From Bacteroidales bacterium (GTDB taxonomy: Bacteria; Bacteroidota; Bacteroidia; Bacteroidales; UBA3824): a DNA stretch of 34,927 bases. The translations under genes were made by a program, and so were the position numbers. Under the pieces are notes generated by a model that was not told the DNA's origin, made no database searches, and saw only the letters and a list, made by a program, of their open reading frames with translations. The stretch covers positions 1 to 34,927 of the forward strand of contig JAFPYT010000147.1 of assembly GCA_017394445.1 (NCBI GenBank). Reading direction: 5' to 3'. Positions 32,961 through 34,927 of the stretch are shown here, in pieces. Position 1 is the first letter of the stretch; each line of letters begins with the position of its first letter.

Positions 32961-34927
32961 CTACTCAATGCCATCAATCATTATAAAACCTGCCCACATT
33001 TTTGGGTCGATGTATTTTTTGCGGATTTTGTCTTGGGCTAAGATGAAAGCTTCGCGTTTGCTTTTGCCGGATACAAGGTTGCGGTAAAACTCGGTCATGA
33101 GTTCTCTGGTGGGCTTGTCGCTCACGTTCCAAAGACTCATTACTATTGTTTGCGCACCGGCTTTTTTGAATCCGCGTTGAAGTCCGAAAACGCCTTCGCT
33201 TGTTACCTCGCCTAATCCTGTCTGGCATGCCGACATCACCACTAAATCTAATCCTTTAAAATCCATACGCGAAATCTCTTTGGCGGTGAGTATTCCATCG
33301 TCAACGCCGTCGGGAATAAATTGCCTCTGCTCGGGGTCGAGAGCGGTGTTTGCACCGGCAAAAAACAATCCGCTGCGGCTTAGCGAGAGGTCTTCCTTAG
33401 AATTTTTCTCTCCCACGGAAAGCATATCTGCAAAGCTTTTTTCTTTGCTTTCAGGTTCGTAAAAACCGTGGGTGGCAATGTGGAGAATCTTTATTCCGCT
33501 ACCCGAAAGTTTTTTGAAGCTTTCTTCTGTGGCAGCTTTGTCGGTGCCATATTCAACATTGAAACTGTTCTCGTTGAGGATATTGGTAATCTCTTCCGAT
33601 TCTTTTTTAGCTCCTTTTAAGAATGTCATGCCTGCACGTTCGGCATCTTCGCTAACATTTTGCCAATCGTCTTGGGTATAATTGTAGACTATGCCGCCGT
33701 AAACAGAGGCTTTTTTGTTTAGATTGACTACACGGTCTATTGCAAGTTCGTGGGTAGATGATAAGCGATAAGCGCTGTATTTTTTTGCAAAGATTTCGCC
33801 ATTTTCATCGGGAAGATATTCAATACCAATGGTGTGTAATTTGCCAGTGGGGGAGAAGTAGATGTTTTGAACGCCTTGGAGATATTTTTCTAATGGTTTC
33901 CAAATTCTGTTGTATAATGTAGATGTGGTGTAATCTATTGTGTCGGTATCAGAGAAATCTAATGTTACGAGTTCGGGGGCGGTCATATCTTTTTTGAGAA
34001 CGAGGGCAATATAGATATGATTATCAGATGATTTTTTTTCTTTGAAATTTGCAAATTCTATTGCTACATCGTTTTCTTTCAATTTTTTCTGAACATCAGT
34101 CCAATTAATCGCAAGATTTTTTGTATAGTCTCCAAGTTCTTTCGATGATTGCACAAGTATATGTTCTTCGCGGTCAATTACCTTTGCCAACGAATCGGCA
34201 TCCATTTCGCGGTTTTCGGGCGTGATTTGGTAAAGGTTGTCGAGAATGGCTCGGTTTTGTTTTAGCCTATTATAACGATTTGCAAACACAGTGTCGCCGC
34301 TCTCCTCTATGAGGTTTTGAATTTCGAGTTCAGTATTTAACAATAAACCTTTTGAAAATACCTGACTATCGTATGCAAGAGCGGTCATCGTTGGGTCTGG
34401 ATGTTTGTAAACAGCGTATGGCAAGTCATCGGTAAATGAATCTGCATTTGTATTCCAAAAAATACTTCGTTCCTTGGTGGTTAACGAGGCAAAAGTTCTC
34501 AATATAAAAGAATTGAGGCGATGATACCATTGTTTATAATAATCATTAGCCTTGTCATAATTGCTTGTTATGAGATTAAAGTAGGCAAGGAGATAAAGAG
34601 AAATAGAGTATTCAGGATGATCTTCACCTAAAACTTTCTTGCGGATTTCCATTGAAAGTGTTTCAAGCCTGATTGCTTCGGCATAGTTACCAAGTTCGGC
34701 ATTAAAACCTGCAATGTTGTTTAGTGAGTTAGCATAGTCAGGATGATCTTCACCCAAAACTTTCTTGCGGATTTCCATTGAAAGTGTTTCAAGCCTGATT
34801 GCTTCGGCATAGTTACCAAGTTCGGCATTAAAACCTGCAAGGTTGTTTAGTGATGTTGCATAATCAGGATGATCTTCGCCCAAAACTTTTTTGCGGATTT
34901 CCATTGAACGAGTTCCAAGTCTGATTG
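32961..34927 (-). CDS. TPR-CHAT paralogue, cut by the right window edge
   Basis: The C-terminal portion of a second TPR-CHAT protein; the frame stays open through base 34927, so the N-terminus is outside. Internal ATGs such as 34904 are not starts, because the TPR sequence continues upstream of them (IRLGTRSMEIRKK). At least three 42-residue TPR units are visible, then a TLTTKERSIFWN-like linker (seen as SLTTKERSIFWNT) and a CHAT domain with histidine in HIATHGF (codon 33468-33470) and cysteine in SACQTG (codon 33225-33227). The His-Cys distance, 81 residues, equals that in the downstream paralogue. The 3' coding region shares identical stretches with that gene, consistent with tandem duplication. 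Confidence 0.9.
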   Translation of the reverse strand, partial: IRLGTRSMEIRKKVLGEDHPDYATSLNNLAGFNAELGNYAEAIRLETLSMEIRKKVLGEDHPDYANSLNNIAGFNAELGNYAEAIRLETLSMEIRKKVLGEDHPEYSISLYLLAYFNLITSNYDKANDYYKQWYHRLNSFILRTFASLTTKERSIFWNTNADSFTDDLPYAVYKHPDPTMTALAYDSQVFSKGLLLNTELEIQNLIEESGDTVFANRYNRLKQNRAILDNLYQITPENREMDADSLAKVIDREEHILVQSSKELGDYTKNLAINWTDVQKKLKENDVAIEFANFKEKKSSDNHIYIALVLKKDMTAPELVTLDFSDTDTIDYTTSTLYNRIWKPLEKYLQGVQNIYFSPTGKLHTIGIEYLPDENGEIFAKKYSAYRLSSTHELAIDRVVNLNKKASVYGGIVYNYTQDDWQNVSEDAERAGMTFLKGAKKESEEITNILNENSFNVEYGTDKAATEESFKKLSGSGIKILHIATHGFYEPESKEKSFADMLSVGEKNSKEDLSLSRSGLFFAGANTALDPEQRQFIPDGVDDGILTAKEISRMDFKGLDLVVMSACQTGLGEVTSEGVFGLQRGFKKAGAQTIVMSLWNVSDKPTRELMTEFYRNLVSGKSKREAFILAQDKIRKKYIDPKMWAGFIMIDGIE
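34631..34927 (-). repeat. 126-bp tandem repeats encoding identical TPR units
   Basis: Copies begin at 34631, 34757 and 34883 with a 126-bp period, equal to one 42-residue TPR. The first 84 bp of copies one and two (34631-34714 and 34757-34840) are identical at the DNA level. The third is cut by the window edge and has a few changes, so the array may continue. Confidence 0.92.

Noticed and set aside
29044..34927. A CRISPR-linked craspase or gasdermin-protease defence module
   Set aside because: No gasdermin-like, Cas or toxin gene is present in the window, and the complete paralogue has an export signal, which does not fit those cytoplasmic systems.

Overview
The window is chromosomal DNA from a member of the Bacteroidota, most likely order Bacteroidales. 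The evidence is a PorW/SprE type IX secretion lipoprotein, an RprX/RprY two-component pair, type III glutamine synthetase, a GH95 fucosidase, BspA-like Cys/Leu-rich repeats, and several promoters that fit the Bacteroidota consensus TTTG-N19-21-TAnnTTTG. There are no rRNA or tRNA genes and no CRISPR array.

Left part (1-21154) looks like core genome. On the minus strand is a two-gene ABC exporter (permease then ATPase, overlapping by 8 bp). On the plus strand follow rprX, rprY and porW in close succession, a TolB-like propeller lipoprotein and a SPOR lipoprotein ending at a strong terminator. Next come a class III cyclase fused to a PDE-like HD domain, a DUF2851 protein, glnN, a 128-bp inverted-repeat element plus terminator, and a large Cache-HAMP-GAF-PAS receptor without an output domain. 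The last core block is the DUF177-rpmF-fabH-accB-accC lipid/ribosome cluster, followed by bactofilin, AtpZ and a small AtpI-like membrane protein.

Right part (21155-34927) looks accessory. Two DUF4143 ATPases, one on each strand, each have unusual repeat DNA directly upstream: three 33-bp direct repeats in one case and a 49-bp near-perfect palindrome carrying the promoter -7 box in the other. Between them lies a surface lipoprotein with a CHAP-like region and seven Cys-rich LRR units. It is preceded by a leader whose inverted repeats can form two mutually exclusive RNA folds, one of them an intrinsic terminator. A solitary GH95 fucosidase lipoprotein then converges, with 5 bp between stop codons, on two tandem TPR-CHAT (caspase-like) genes. 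The downstream one has a signal peptide; the upstream one runs off the right edge and contains nearly identical 126-bp repeats.

The most unusual items are the switch-like leader at 25168-25336, the repeat-associated DUF4143 genes, the tandem TPR-CHAT proteins, and the cyclase/phosphodiesterase fusion that lacks its second metal-binding aspartate.
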